A DNA stretch of 22,314 nucleotides, taken from positions 1 to 22,314 of the forward strand of contig CALVEE010000096.1 in assembly GCA_944326495.1 (NCBI GenBank), in the 5' to 3' direction. The position numbers and the translations under genes are program-made. The DNA comes from Candidatus Gastranaerophilales bacterium (lineage in GTDB: Bacteria; Cyanobacteriota; Vampirovibrionia; Gastranaerophilales; Gastranaerophilaceae). Below the pieces are notes generated by a model. The model had not been told where the DNA came from, did no database searches, and saw only the letters and a program-made list of their open reading frames with translations. Of the stretch, positions 1 through 6,171 are shown piece by piece. How positions within the stretch are numbered: the stretch's first letter is position 1; every line of letters starts with the position of its first letter.

Positions 1-40
1 CTTGGATTTGCTCCACGCTCACAGAGCTTCACCTTTAAGC

Positions 41-112
41 CTCACGGCTTAGTCGGTTCAGTCTGTTCGCTATCCGGACTACCGTCCGTCCGCAAATCCG
101 CTCCCACAAGGG
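41..112 (-). repeat. Dispersed intergenic repeat, family A (copy 1)
   Basis: The reverse complement of this stretch closely matches 13932-14003. The two share an identical 27-base core plus flanks with small differences and a short gap. It holds short inverted repeats (GGAC-TACC-GTCC) and runs into a GC-rich hairpin at 101-145, whose arms CTCCCACAAGGGG and CCCCCTGTGGGAG pair at 12 of 13 positions. A second perfect hairpin, CGAAATC-TTT-GATTTCG, lies at 149-165. The short reading frame across it (42-224, minus) is proline- and glycine-rich and repeat-derived, so I do not call it a gene. The first 396 bases hold no convincing gene. Confidence 0.75.
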
Positions 113-222
113 GCGAGGGAGCCGTCAACCCGCCCCCTGTGGGAGGGTCGAAATCTTTGATTTCGGGGAGGGGTTCTAACTGATATTTGGCTGGGGGCGA
201 ACCTCTAAAATTTTTCTTGGAC

Positions 223-338
223 ACTTGTGCCCGTAGGGCGAGGAATTTTGTCAGCTTAAATTTTTATTTGGTCACTGGTTTCCGGTCTGAATAGGCAGCG
301 TACGTTTTATTTGCGTTTTCTCTTATTAACTCTTGACC
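223..338 (+). repeat. Dispersed intergenic repeat, family B (copy 1)
   Basis: This aligns along its length, in direct orientation, with 2052-2163, at roughly three-quarters identity by eye. Shared landmarks in order are TAGGGCGAGGAATTTTG, TTTCCGGTCT, AATAGG and TCTTATTAACT. There is no conserved reading frame between the copies, and both sit between genes. Confidence 0.7.
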
Positions 339-396
339 GGGCAATAAAATCTGAAGAAAATTTTATCAACCCCCTACTACCGCCACGATACGACAA

Positions 397-837
397 TCAA
401 TCTTTCAGTAGCCAGTATACAATTCCTGCCACTAAAGCTCCTGTCAACACTTTCAAACCCGTTGAGATTTTATTCCACATAGAAATATGCTTGTTGTTAT
501 TGGTTTTTGTTTCTAAATAATCCTTTTGAGTTTTTGATTGCTGCATTTGATGCTGACCGTTTATTCGCATATGCTGCTGCGGGCTAGTATGTCTTATTAT
601 AATAATATTACCTCTTTGCCTTGGTCTCCTAAAATGCATAGTTCTTCCTTTGTGTCTATTTTTAGACATGCGAATACTGTTAGAAGCACTCGTTGCTGCT
701 GAAGCTGCATTACTAGCAGTCACTGCTGGCGGAACTATAGCTCCGGCAGACATTGATGCTGCGCCTAAAAGTCCTATCATCACAGTACGTCTCAGTTGCT
801 GCTGAACATTTGAATAACCAAAAATTTTATTTATCAT
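397..837 (-). CDS. Small membrane protein, function unknown
   Basis: I do not recognise this 146-residue protein. The frame is open further upstream, but the ATG at 837 is preceded by a strong GAGGGG ribosome site five bases away, so I use that start. The N-terminal part has a basic stretch (QQLRR) then an Ala/Gly-rich hydrophobic segment (about residues 18-40) that could be a signal or membrane anchor. The middle is Ser/Ala-rich, then very basic and Gln/His-rich with low complexity. The C-terminus ends in one predicted membrane helix (VLTGALVAGIVYWLL) and a short charged tail. The layout suggests a membrane-tethered protein with a disordered basic linker. It stands alone, transcribed away from the next gene. 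The reading frame looks real because of the ribosome site and the two hydrophobic ends, but the function is open. Confidence 0.6.
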   Translation of the reverse strand: MINKIFGYSNVQQQLRRTVMIGLLGAASMSAGAIVPPAVTASNAASAATSASNSIRMSKNRHKGRTMHFRRPRQRGNIIIIRHTSPQQHMRINGQHQMQQSKTQKDYLETKTNNNKHISMWNKISTGLKVLTGALVAGIVYWLLKD

Positions 838-985
838 TCTATCCCCTCTTAAAATGTATAACACATTTATTATAAAAAGCATAATATTTTTTTTTGCTAG
901 TAAAGAAGTATTTATTAAGAAATATTACAGTATATGGCAATTTTCAAAGGTTTAAAGTTTTATTAAAATTAAAAGGTTGTGTTGT

Positions 986-1603
986 ATGAATGTAAAACAA
1001 TGTAGATTTCTTCTTAATACTGTAAATAAGACGGTAGAAAAAAATAATTACGCTATAAGTCCTAAGATTCGCTCAAGAATATTTATAGGAAGAATTGCGG
1101 CAAACTTTAATCCTTATACAGCAGAGCTGGGAATAAATAAAGCTCTTAGCTGCAGGATTTTTCGTCCAATTATTAAGAGAATGGTCAGACATGAACTAAA
1201 ACATGCAGAGCAATTCCAGATTATTGCAAGATTTTTTGCAGGTTTAGCGAAAAATGTTGATGAAGGCTTAAATAATTTTAAAGCTTTAATAGAGAAAAAA
1301 AATTCTATCTGGTGTTTAGAATCATTTAATGAAAATTTTTACAAAAAAGCTATTGCAAGAGATGGAGTAATAGATAGTAAACATCCACTTTTTAATAAAG
1401 CTAAACAATATATAGAAGCAGTAAAAAAATATCCTGATCTATCAGTGCTGGATGATTTGGAAATATTTGACAAAAAAGGATTTAGAGCAATGCTTGAGCA
1501 TAAAAAGAGAAAAATGAAATTATATAAATCAAACCTTTTAGAAATCGAAGCAAAAAAAGCTGAAGGTTCAGCCTTCTTCAGCCGAAGCAAAACTGTCCGG
1601 TAA
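986..1603 (+). CDS. Protein with HExxH motif, possible zinc metallopeptidase
   Basis: A 205-residue protein of unknown family. The frame can begin at a TTG (977), but the ATG at 986 has an AAAAGG ribosome site nine bases upstream and is preferred. Residues 69-73 read H-E-L-K-H inside a probable helix (KRMVRHELKHAEQF), matching the HExxH zinc-binding signature of zincin peptidases. I cannot identify the third metal ligand, so catalysis is inference. The rest is lysine-rich and probably mostly helical. There is no signal peptide or membrane segment, so it would be cytoplasmic unless exported by a specialised route. It is flanked on both sides by non-coding repeats, which suggests an accessory gene. 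Confidence 0.6.
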   Translation: MNVKQCRFLLNTVNKTVEKNNYAISPKIRSRIFIGRIAANFNPYTAELGINKALSCRIFRPIIKRMVRHELKHAEQFQIIARFFAGLAKNVDEGLNNFKALIEKKNSIWCLESFNENFYKKAIARDGVIDSKHPLFNKAKQYIEAVKKYPDLSVLDDLEIFDKKGFRAMLEHKKRKMKLYKSNLLEIEAKKAEGSAFFSRSKTVR

Positions 1604-1634
1604 AAAAGCAAATTTTCAATTATAATAAAACAAA

Positions 1635-1733
1635 GTAGGGTAGACTGTAATCTACTTTTTAATTTATACAAGTTAACTAATATAGTTTTATATTTTATAA
1701 GATAATAATGTGGTAGACTAAAGTCTACCCTAC
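1635..1733. repeat. Inverted-repeat-bounded element, 12-bp ends
   Basis: GTAGGGTAGACT at 1635-1646 is the exact reverse complement of AGTCTACCCTAC at 1722-1733, bounding about 99 bases. The right end is itself a perfect hairpin (GGTAGACT-AA-AGTCTACC, 1712-1729), and the left end folds as GTAGA-CTGTAA-TCTAC followed by five T's. The left hairpin could serve as a terminator for the upstream gene. The whole resembles a small REP/MITE-like unit without coding capacity. Confidence 0.6.
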
Positions 1734-1746
1734 TGCGGGCGTGGAT

Positions 1747-1888
1747 AGAATTTCAATACGGAACGCCAGTTGGGTATTAGAAATTCTTAGAGAGGAGACA
1801 GATCAGTCAGGGGTTTTGTCAGCTGTGCATACCTTCTTGACAATAACTTATAGTCAGGGTGTCTGATCTACTATTGCTCCTTAAGGAG
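1747..1888 (+). ncRNA. Structured RNA candidate, possibly a TnpB (IS605) omega-RNA remnant
   Basis: Three nested or consecutive inverted repeats occur in 140 bases. The first is AGAATTTCAATAC (1747-1759) with GTATT-A-GAAATTCT (1774-1787), a 13-bp stem with one bulge around a loop containing GGAACGCC. The second is AGATCAG (1800-1806) with CTGATCT (1863-1869), enclosing TTGTCA/TGACAA (1816-1821, 1838-1843). The third is the palindrome CTCCTTAAGGAG (1877-1888). A GGAACGCC-containing hairpin followed by a compact terminal palindrome is my recollection of right ends of IS200/IS605 elements, which encode TnpB guide RNAs. No TnpB reading frame is present, so this would be an orphan or decayed end. 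The strand and identity are uncertain; the folding potential is seen directly. Much of the gene-free stretch 1604-2230 is this element plus the repeats on either side. Confidence 0.35.
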
Positions 1889-1955
1889 AATATTGAAGAT
1901 AAAGTTTTCATATTTATATCTTTTTGGTTTTTACTTTTTTCTACAGAATAACATT

Positions 1956-2027
1956 GCCCCCTCACCGCATCCGTAGTTTTCGGCTCACGCCTCAAACACG
2001 GCTGCTCCTCTCCCGCAGGGCGAGGGA
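1956..2027 (+). repeat. Dispersed intergenic repeat, family C (copy 1)
   Basis: Nearly identical, in direct orientation, to 14081-14150: both run CCCCCTCACCGCA, CCGTAGTTTTCGGC, CCTCAAACACGGCTGCTCC, TCTCCCGCAGGGCGAGG, with only a few differences. It is GC-rich against AT-rich surroundings and lies 24 bases before a family B copy. No gene is visible in it. Confidence 0.8.
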
Positions 2028-2051
2028 ATTGTATTTTTTGTTTTTTGGGAA

Positions 2052-2163
2052 ACTAGTGCATAGGGCGAGGAATTTTGCCATCTTTAATTTTTTATTTAAT
2101 CACTGATTTCCGGTCTAAATAGGAGGCATGCATTTTGTTTGCTTATTCTCTTATTAACTTATT
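2052..2163 (+). repeat. Dispersed intergenic repeat, family B (copy 2)
   Basis: Direct partner of 223-338, with the same order of short conserved blocks. Here it follows a family C copy, whereas copy 1 follows a family A copy. The blocks are therefore combined differently at each site, as a mosaic. Confidence 0.7.
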
Positions 2164-2230
2164 CACCTATTCACTCAGTTGTTGAACAAGTATGCCCAAC
2201 CGACAAATCTTATCTCAATTCTGCAAGTTT

Positions 2231-2509
2231 TTATTCATCTATAAATTTAAAATCATTCCCTAGTTTATTTTTAAATATTTTCATAAACTCAACGATATCA
2301 ATATCTAATGCTTCTATAATTTTCCACAATGTAACAAATTTACAATCAACAATTGCTCTTTCAATCTTACCTAAATTACTGTCATTTAATCCATATTCAG
2401 CAGAAAACCTATTACGAGAAGTTTGATTAGCATTATTATTGCGTAATTCTTCAATCACTTCTCCTAAGACTTTTCTAAAGTATAGAGATTTTTTATCAGT
2501 ATATTGCAT
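2231..2509 (-). CDS. XRE-family DNA-binding regulator
   Basis: A 92-residue protein built almost wholly of one helix-turn-helix domain of the Cro/CI (XRE) type. The recognition-helix region is near residues 33-55 (RFSAEYGLNDSNLGKIERA), followed by the usual TLWKIIEALDIDIVEF helix. No sensing or dimerisation domain is visible. The start at 2509 has only a weak GAG upstream, two bases from the ATG, so initiation is not certain. It is divergent from the HAD-family gene at 2565 across 55 bases that hold two short palindromes, which suggests it could control itself and its neighbour. Such single-domain regulators are common in mobile or accessory regions, in keeping with the repeats to its left. 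Confidence 0.75.
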   Translation of the reverse strand: MQYTDKKSLYFRKVLGEVIEELRNNNANQTSRNRFSAEYGLNDSNLGKIERAIVDCKFVTLWKIIEALDIDIVEFMKIFKNKLGNDFKFIDE

Positions 2510-2530
2510 TTCTCAATAATAGATGATATG

Positions 2531-2556
2531 ATAGTTCTATGTTCGTTATACATAAC
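2531..2556. promoter_or_regulatory. Possible operator between divergent genes
   Basis: The 55-base divergent gap contains ATAG-TT-CTAT (2531-2540) and GTTAT-AC-ATAAC (2545-2556). Two adjacent palindromes beside a gene for an XRE repressor are a plausible autoregulatory operator. The role is inferred from position only. Confidence 0.35.
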
Positions 2557-2564
2557 TAGGTGTT

Positions 2565-2903
2565 ATGCCTAAGACTTTATTAATTGACTTAGACGGAGTT
2601 TTAAATACCTACTCCGGCGATTTCAAAGAAGATGAAATTTCTGCACCCAGAGAAGGTGTTGAAACATTTTTACAGGAATTAGCTCAACACTATAAAATAG
2701 AAATTTTTACAGTTAGAAATAAAAAACTTACATTAGAATGGCTGCAAAAATATAAACTTGACAAATATGTAAGTGATATTACAAATGTTAAAAATTCATA
2801 TACCTCTATTATTATTGATGACCGAGCGTTAAGATTTGAAGGAAATTTTATTAAAACTCTTGTAGAAATAAAAAACTTCACTCCTCATTGGAAAAAGTTA
2901 TAA
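2565..2903 (+). CDS. Small HAD-superfamily hydrolase
   Basis: A 112-residue protein with the core HAD fold signatures. Motif I is D8-L-D10-G-V-L-N, with the nucleophile and general acid aspartates. A motif II threonine (T49) ends the strand EIFTV, a lysine near 76 is a motif III candidate, and motif IV is IIIDDR (D85, D86). No cap domain is evident, so it is at the minimal end of the family, like small phosphatases that act on exposed substrates. The substrate cannot be told. The ATG at 2565 has an AGG ribosome site four bases upstream. It is divergent from the XRE regulator and convergent with the R3H ATPase gene, 92 bases away. Confidence 0.75.
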   Translation: MPKTLLIDLDGVLNTYSGDFKEDEISAPREGVETFLQELAQHYKIEIFTVRNKKLTLEWLQKYKLDKYVSDITNVKNSYTSIIIDDRALRFEGNFIKTLVEIKNFTPHWKKL

Positions 2904-2995
2904 ATTTTATTTCATTGCGAATTTACCGCATCCTATATTCTATTGCTGTTTTGCAACGTAAATTTATATCCTAATTACCCCTACTCCATTTACCC

Positions 2996-4567
2996 CTACC
3001 CCTTTCGGGTAATTCTTAAGTGCCTGTCGTTTCCTTCGCCTACGGAAGTACTTATCAGATTGTACTGGTCAACAAGTTCATGCTGGAGTTTTCGTATTTG
3101 CGGAGTCTGCGGAGCCAGTTCTATAACTTCCGCTCCTTCCATAATGCTTTTTATAGCATCTCTTGTTTCATCAAGCGCTTTTTCGGTATCGTCTGTATAT
3201 CCCTGCAAACTCTCTACATCCCCGGGACGAATATCCAGCGCATCTTTCAAAACCTTTTGTATTTGAGCCATTGAGTTTGTCTTAACATAAAAAATCTGAA
3301 CCCTGTATTCTTTTGCGGTATTAAGAATTTTAGCTCCGCCTTTAGCAAAGTTTTTATGCGCAATCACAATATCCGCATCTTCAATATTTCTTGTTAATTC
3401 CAGATTTAAATCCAGACGCTCTATTAATTTTTCAACAATAGTTCTTGAAACAGCGTATAAATAAAGCTTTTTAAGTGGTTTTGCCTGCTCAACATATTTT
3501 TGTCTGGAGAATGAAAAATTCATACTGTTATCTTGAGCTTGTTCGGGCACATCCTGTTTTACCGGCTCCTGAATTGTTTCTTCGTGCTTTTCTTCTACTT
3601 TACGAATTTCAGGTCTTATCGGCCAGCCTCTTAAGATATAGTCAACTGCTTCGGAAGTATTTCTGTAAACTGCAAGTGTATTTCTGTCCAGAATTTCTAT
3701 AACAATATCAAAAGTAGGCTGCTTTTCTCTTTCAAGAACAGTTTTTTGTGAAGCTCTTCTCTTAGCTTCATCATCTCCTAACGTAACTGATTGGATACCG
3801 CCGACTAAATCAGAAAGTGTCGGGTTTTTAATTAAACTTTCAAGGCAGTTGCCGTGTGCGGTTGCAATGAGCATAACCCCTCTTTCAGCAATGGTTCTGG
3901 CAGCCTGCGCTTCCGCCTCTGTACCGATTTCATCTACAACAATAACTTCAGGCGTATGGTTTTCAACAGCTTCAATCATTATGTCTTTTTGAAATTCCGG
4001 CTGTGGAACCTGCATTCTTCTTGCAGTCCCGACTGCAGGGTGAGGTACATCACCGTCGCCTGCAATTTCATTTGAAGTATCTACAATTACAACACGCTTC
4101 CCTAATTCATCCGCGACAAGGCGGGAAATTTCTCTTAATTTTGTAGTTTTACCAACCCCAGGAGGGCCTAAAAACAAAATACTTTTACCCTGCGTGCAAA
4201 TATCTTTAATACAGTCAATTGTACCCGTAACAACACGACCGACACGGCAGGTAAGCCCTACGACTTTTCCCTGTCTGTTTCTTATCGCACTTATTCTGTG
4301 CAGTGTCCCCGGAATTCCGGATCGATTGTCATGAGTAAATTCTTGAAGATGTGATGTTATAAATGCAATATCTTCGTCATTAACTACATCTGATTGTAAT
4401 TTTTCTATTTTTCCGCCGGCATGCCGAACTTCCGGAATTCTTCCCAAATCCAAAACAATTTCTATAACATCATCCAATCTGTCTGCAGACAAATTAGACA
4501 CAACTTTCTGGGGCATTATTGCTAATAATCGCTCGAGGTCATTTTGAAATTGTAAATTGTTCATCAT
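2996..4567 (-). CDS. P-loop ATPase with C-terminal R3H domain (Ycf45/SpoIIIAA-like)
   Basis: A 523-residue protein. Residues 1-120 form an N-terminal region with a conserved-looking RIPEVRH segment. The ATPase core has Walker A GPPGVGKT (134-141) and Walker B IVVDEIG (209-215), followed by IATAHGN. Around residues 325-350 is a charged, Glu/Gln-rich linker. The C-terminus carries an R3H-type nucleic-acid-binding module with R492-x3-H496 and a final STSVGEGNDRHLRI. The ATPase core resembles the sporulation protein SpoIIIAA, and the ATPase-plus-R3H layout is widespread in cyanobacteria and plastids (Ycf45-like). The cellular role is not established; it is probably cytoplasmic and binds single-stranded nucleic acid. 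ATG codons stand at 4567 and 4564, neither with a good ribosome site, while a short ORF with a strong one lies just upstream (4577-4618). Confidence 0.85.
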   Translation of the reverse strand: MMNNLQFQNDLERLLAIMPQKVVSNLSADRLDDVIEIVLDLGRIPEVRHAGGKIEKLQSDVVNDEDIAFITSHLQEFTHDNRSGIPGTLHRISAIRNRQGKVVGLTCRVGRVVTGTIDCIKDICTQGKSILFLGPPGVGKTTKLREISRLVADELGKRVVIVDTSNEIAGDGDVPHPAVGTARRMQVPQPEFQKDIMIEAVENHTPEVIVVDEIGTEAEAQAARTIAERGVMLIATAHGNCLESLIKNPTLSDLVGGIQSVTLGDDEAKRRASQKTVLEREKQPTFDIVIEILDRNTLAVYRNTSEAVDYILRGWPIRPEIRKVEEKHEETIQEPVKQDVPEQAQDNSMNFSFSRQKYVEQAKPLKKLYLYAVSRTIVEKLIERLDLNLELTRNIEDADIVIAHKNFAKGGAKILNTAKEYRVQIFYVKTNSMAQIQKVLKDALDIRPGDVESLQGYTDDTEKALDETRDAIKSIMEGAEVIELAPQTPQIRKLQHELVDQYNLISTSVGEGNDRHLRITRKG

Positions 4568-4576
4568 TCTTTTATA

Positions 4577-4618
4577 TTAAAGCCTTTCTGCTCTCGCATT
4601 TGGCGGACAACGTTTCAA
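4577..4618 (-). CDS. Possible 13-codon leader ORF upstream of the R3H ATPase
   Basis: A TTG at 4618 is preceded, six bases away, by a strong AGGAGA ribosome site (4625-4630). It opens a 13-codon frame, M-K-R-C-P-P-N-A-R-A-E-R-L, ending in TAA nine bases before the ATPase ATG. The ATPase itself lacks a clear ribosome site, so its translation may be coupled to this short frame. It could also be a chance frame marking the true mRNA leader. The peptide resembles no attenuator I recognise. Confidence 0.4.
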   Translation of the reverse strand: MKRCPPNARAERL

Positions 4619-4636
4619 GTTTGATCTCCTAATTTT

Positions 4637-4645
4637 ATTATAACA
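4637..4645 (-). promoter_or_regulatory. Extended -10 promoter for the R3H ATPase
   Basis: On the minus strand the sequence reads TG-T-TATAAT, a consensus extended -10 (TATAAT at 4642-4637). The hexamer 17 bases further up (ATGTAA) is a poor -35, which extended -10 promoters tolerate. The start point would fall just before the AGGAGA site of the leader ORF. Confidence 0.55.
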
Positions 4646-4670
4646 TACTATTATGATTTTTACATTATGA

Positions 4671-4827
4671 GGGTACGGAAAAATCCAAAAATTGACAGAT
4701 TTTTGAGGTTTTTCCGTACCCGATACAAGGTGTGTGAACCTCTGGCCGGCTGCGGGATAGCACCAGGCCAGAGGTGAAACCGTTCCCGAGAATTTGCAAG
4801 AAAAATGCTAATTTTTCCGCAAATTCT
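4671..4827. ncRNA. Three-hairpin structured region, unidentified RNA candidate
   Basis: Three strong hairpins stand side by side. The first (4671-4721) has the perfect 13-bp arms GGGTACGGAAAAA/TTTTTCCGTACCC with an inner CAAAAAT/ATTTTTG stem. The second (4738-4775) has ACCTCTGGCC/GGCCAGAGGT, 10 bp around an 18-base loop. The third (4789-4827) has AGAATTTGC/GCAAATTCT with an inner GAAAAAT-GCTA-ATTTTTC. The loop of the second contains CGGGA (4753-4757), which can pair with TCCCG (4784-4788) downstream, giving a pseudoknot. No run of T's follows the outer hairpins on either strand, so they are not plain terminators. The region lies between the terminator of the acidic-protein gene and the ATPase promoter, so it could be an independent RNA, a DNA site or a small mobile unit. 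I cannot assign a known family. Confidence 0.45.
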
Positions 4828-4830
4828 TAT

Positions 4831-4863
4831 AAATAAAAAAGCGGGTCATTATATTACCCGCTT
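4831..4863 (-). terminator. Rho-independent terminator of the acidic EF-hand-like gene
   Basis: On the minus strand the hairpin AAGCGGGT-AATATAATG-ACCCGCTT (4856-4863 with 4839-4846) is followed by a T-rich run. It lies about 30 bases beyond the stop codon of the gene at 4891-5184. Confidence 0.85.
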
Positions 4864-4890
4864 GAAATTTAAATACCTTATAATTCTCTT

Positions 4891-5184
4891 TTATGCTTTG
4901 CTCTCGCCTTTATCCTTTACTTTAGCCTCTTCTTCTTTCTCTTTTTCGGCTTCCGGTCCTTTCGCTTTATCTTGTTCTTCAAGATAAAGTGCTGCAAATT
5001 GTTCGTACAAATCACTATCTTGAAGTATTTCATCTATCTCAATGCCGTTTTCATCTTTATCTACTTCTGCATATTTATCGGCATCTATATCATATTTTTG
5101 AGCCTGATTTTGATCAAGTTTACGTATACCTAAATCATTTGCTAAAAAAGTCTTTAATACATTTACGCTTACTTCTGTTGACAT
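4891..5184 (-). CDS. Small acidic protein with EF-hand-like loop, function unknown
   Basis: A 97-residue, strongly charged protein. Residues 42-53 (DKDENGIEIDEI) resemble an EF-hand or dockerin calcium loop: D42, D44, N46 and G47 sit in the expected places, but the closing glutamate falls at loop position 11 instead of 12, so calcium binding is uncertain. The last 30 residues are an almost pure Lys/Glu/Ala tail, probably disordered or a single charged helix. There is no signal peptide or membrane segment. An excellent AAGGAGA ribosome site precedes the ATG at 5184, and a good terminator follows the stop, so this is a self-contained single-gene unit. The function is unknown. Confidence 0.7.
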   Translation of the reverse strand: MSTEVSVNVLKTFLANDLGIRKLDQNQAQKYDIDADKYAEVDKDENGIEIDEILQDSDLYEQFAALYLEEQDKAKGPEAEKEKEEEAKVKDKGESKA

Positions 5185-5280
5185 ATCTTGTCTCCTTATG
5201 TTTTATTCATCTTACATCTATATAAAGTATATAAATTTTATTCAATTTCAAACTTTATAAAAATCGTTACAAAACTTAAT

Positions 5281-5316
5281 AAAAAAAATACTTTAAGCGT
5301 TTACTTAAAGTATTTT
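5281..5316 (-). terminator. Rho-independent terminator of rpmB
   Basis: A perfect 13-bp inverted repeat (5285-5297 with 5304-5316, core AATACTTTAAG/CTTAAAGTATT, six-base loop) is followed on the minus strand by eight or so T's. It lies 30 bases after the L28 stop codon. Confidence 0.9.
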
Positions 5317-5346
5317 AATTCATAATTCTAATATAAATAACAACTA

Positions 5347-5538
5347 TTATACAGCTTTTTGTACTTTTCCGGCTTTTAAGCAAGATGTACAAACTGTCAT
5401 TTTCTTAGCCTGACCGTTTACATTAACTCTGATTTCCTGTAAATTAGGAGTTTGTCTTTTAACGATTTGTTTATGAGAAAATGTTAATTTGGCTGCTTTT
5501 AAAGGCTTTTTACCGCATACTTCACATTGTTTTGACAT
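5347..5538 (-). CDS. rpmB: Large-subunit ribosomal protein L28
   Basis: A 63-residue protein matching bacterial L28 in length and sequence: MSKQCEVCGKKP at the start, a TFSHKQ segment and an RVNVNG strand. Two CxxC pairs (C5/C8 and C50/C53) form the zinc-binding site of the zinc-ribbon form of this protein. L28 is a structural protein of the 50S subunit. A purine-rich AGAAAGAAGGA ribosome site precedes the ATG. The gene lies 88 bases after the pentapeptide-repeat gene and has its own terminator. On the minus strand TTGTAA, 17 bases, TAAACT in that gap is a possible promoter, so it may be transcribed alone as well as from the operon. Confidence 0.95.
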   Translation of the reverse strand: MSKQCEVCGKKPLKAAKLTFSHKQIVKRQTPNLQEIRVNVNGQAKKMTVCTSCLKAGKVQKAV

Positions 5539-5626
5539 AATTATATTCCTTCTTTCTACCAGTGTAGTTTAAGTTTACCTTAAAAGAATTTATTTTACAA
5601 GTATTTATCGTAATGTATTGTTACAA

Positions 5627-6154
5627 TTAATAATCAGACTGTTCATAATCATCTTCATCCTGCAGGGATGATAAGTCTGAAGAATAGCTTGCATCAAAGT
5701 CTTCAGGCAGATTTTCGTTATCCGGCCAGACGGTTTCTTCATCAAACCTGCAGGCGCTTAAATTCTCTGCAGCAGAAAAATCCGAGTTAGTTAAATCAGC
5801 TCCCTGAAATATTGCACCTGCAAGGTCTGCCTCCGAAAAATTGCAGTAATCAGTTTTTGAATAGCTGAAATCCGTACCGTTTAAAACAGATTCATTGAAA
5901 GAACACTCAACCAGATTTGCCCGTGTAAAATCAACAGATGTCAAATCACAGCCGTCAAATTTAACTTCTGTAAGGTGTGAATCCGCAAAAGAAGATGATG
6001 TCAAATCCACATTTACAAACTCTATTCCGTCAAGAGATATACCTGAAAAATCTGTTTCACTCAGGTCAATAGCTCCACTTGCCTGCTTAATTTCATCATT
6101 AAAAGCGTCTACATTTGTAAATATCAAATTTATCAATTCTTCTTTTGTTAACAT
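5627..6154 (-). CDS. Pentapeptide-repeat protein with acidic tail
   Basis: A 175-residue protein. Residues about 28-132 are tandem five-residue units of the A(D/N)LxX type (such as TDFSG, VDLTS, CDLTS, RANLV, GADLT, NSDFS), which fold as a right-handed quadrilateral beta-helix. The N-terminal 25 residues form a helix, and the last 40 are very acidic (Asp/Glu/Ser-rich). No signal peptide is seen. Members of this fold range from DNA mimics that bind gyrase to scaffold proteins, so the role cannot be read from the repeat; the acidic tail is compatible with protein binding. A clear AAAGGA ribosome site precedes the ATG. It starts 17 bases after the second response regulator and is the probable last gene of the signalling operon. 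Confidence 0.9.
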   Translation of the reverse strand: MLTKEELINLIFTNVDAFNDEIKQASGAIDLSETDFSGISLDGIEFVNVDLTSSSFADSHLTEVKFDGCDLTSVDFTRANLVECSFNESVLNGTDFSYSKTDYCNFSEADLAGAIFQGADLTNSDFSAAENLSACRFDEETVWPDNENLPEDFDASYSSDLSSLQDEDDYEQSDY

Positions 6155-6171
6155 TTTTATCCTTTCAATTT

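Noticed and set aside
42..224. 60-codon minus-strand frame rich in Pro, Gly and Ser
   Set aside because: It lies across a dispersed repeat with GC-rich hairpins, has no ribosome site, and the other copy of the repeat does not keep the frame.
311..520. Plus-strand frame with a hydrophobic end
   Set aside because: It begins in repeat B and then runs antisense to the well-supported membrane-protein gene at 397-837.
1632..1660. Terminator of the HExxH gene
   Set aside because: A stem plus T-run exists, but the same bases form one end of a 12-bp inverted-repeat unit, so I annotated it as a repeat and mention the terminator role only as possible.
1924..2106. 60-codon plus-strand frame
   Set aside because: It spans repeat C and part of repeat B; the composition is repeat-derived and no ribosome site is present.
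2139..2426. 95-codon plus-strand frame
   Set aside because: It is the antisense shadow of the XRE regulator gene.
4671..4721. Plain terminator hairpin
   Set aside because: The stem is strong, but no T-run follows on either strand, and two further hairpins lie next to it.
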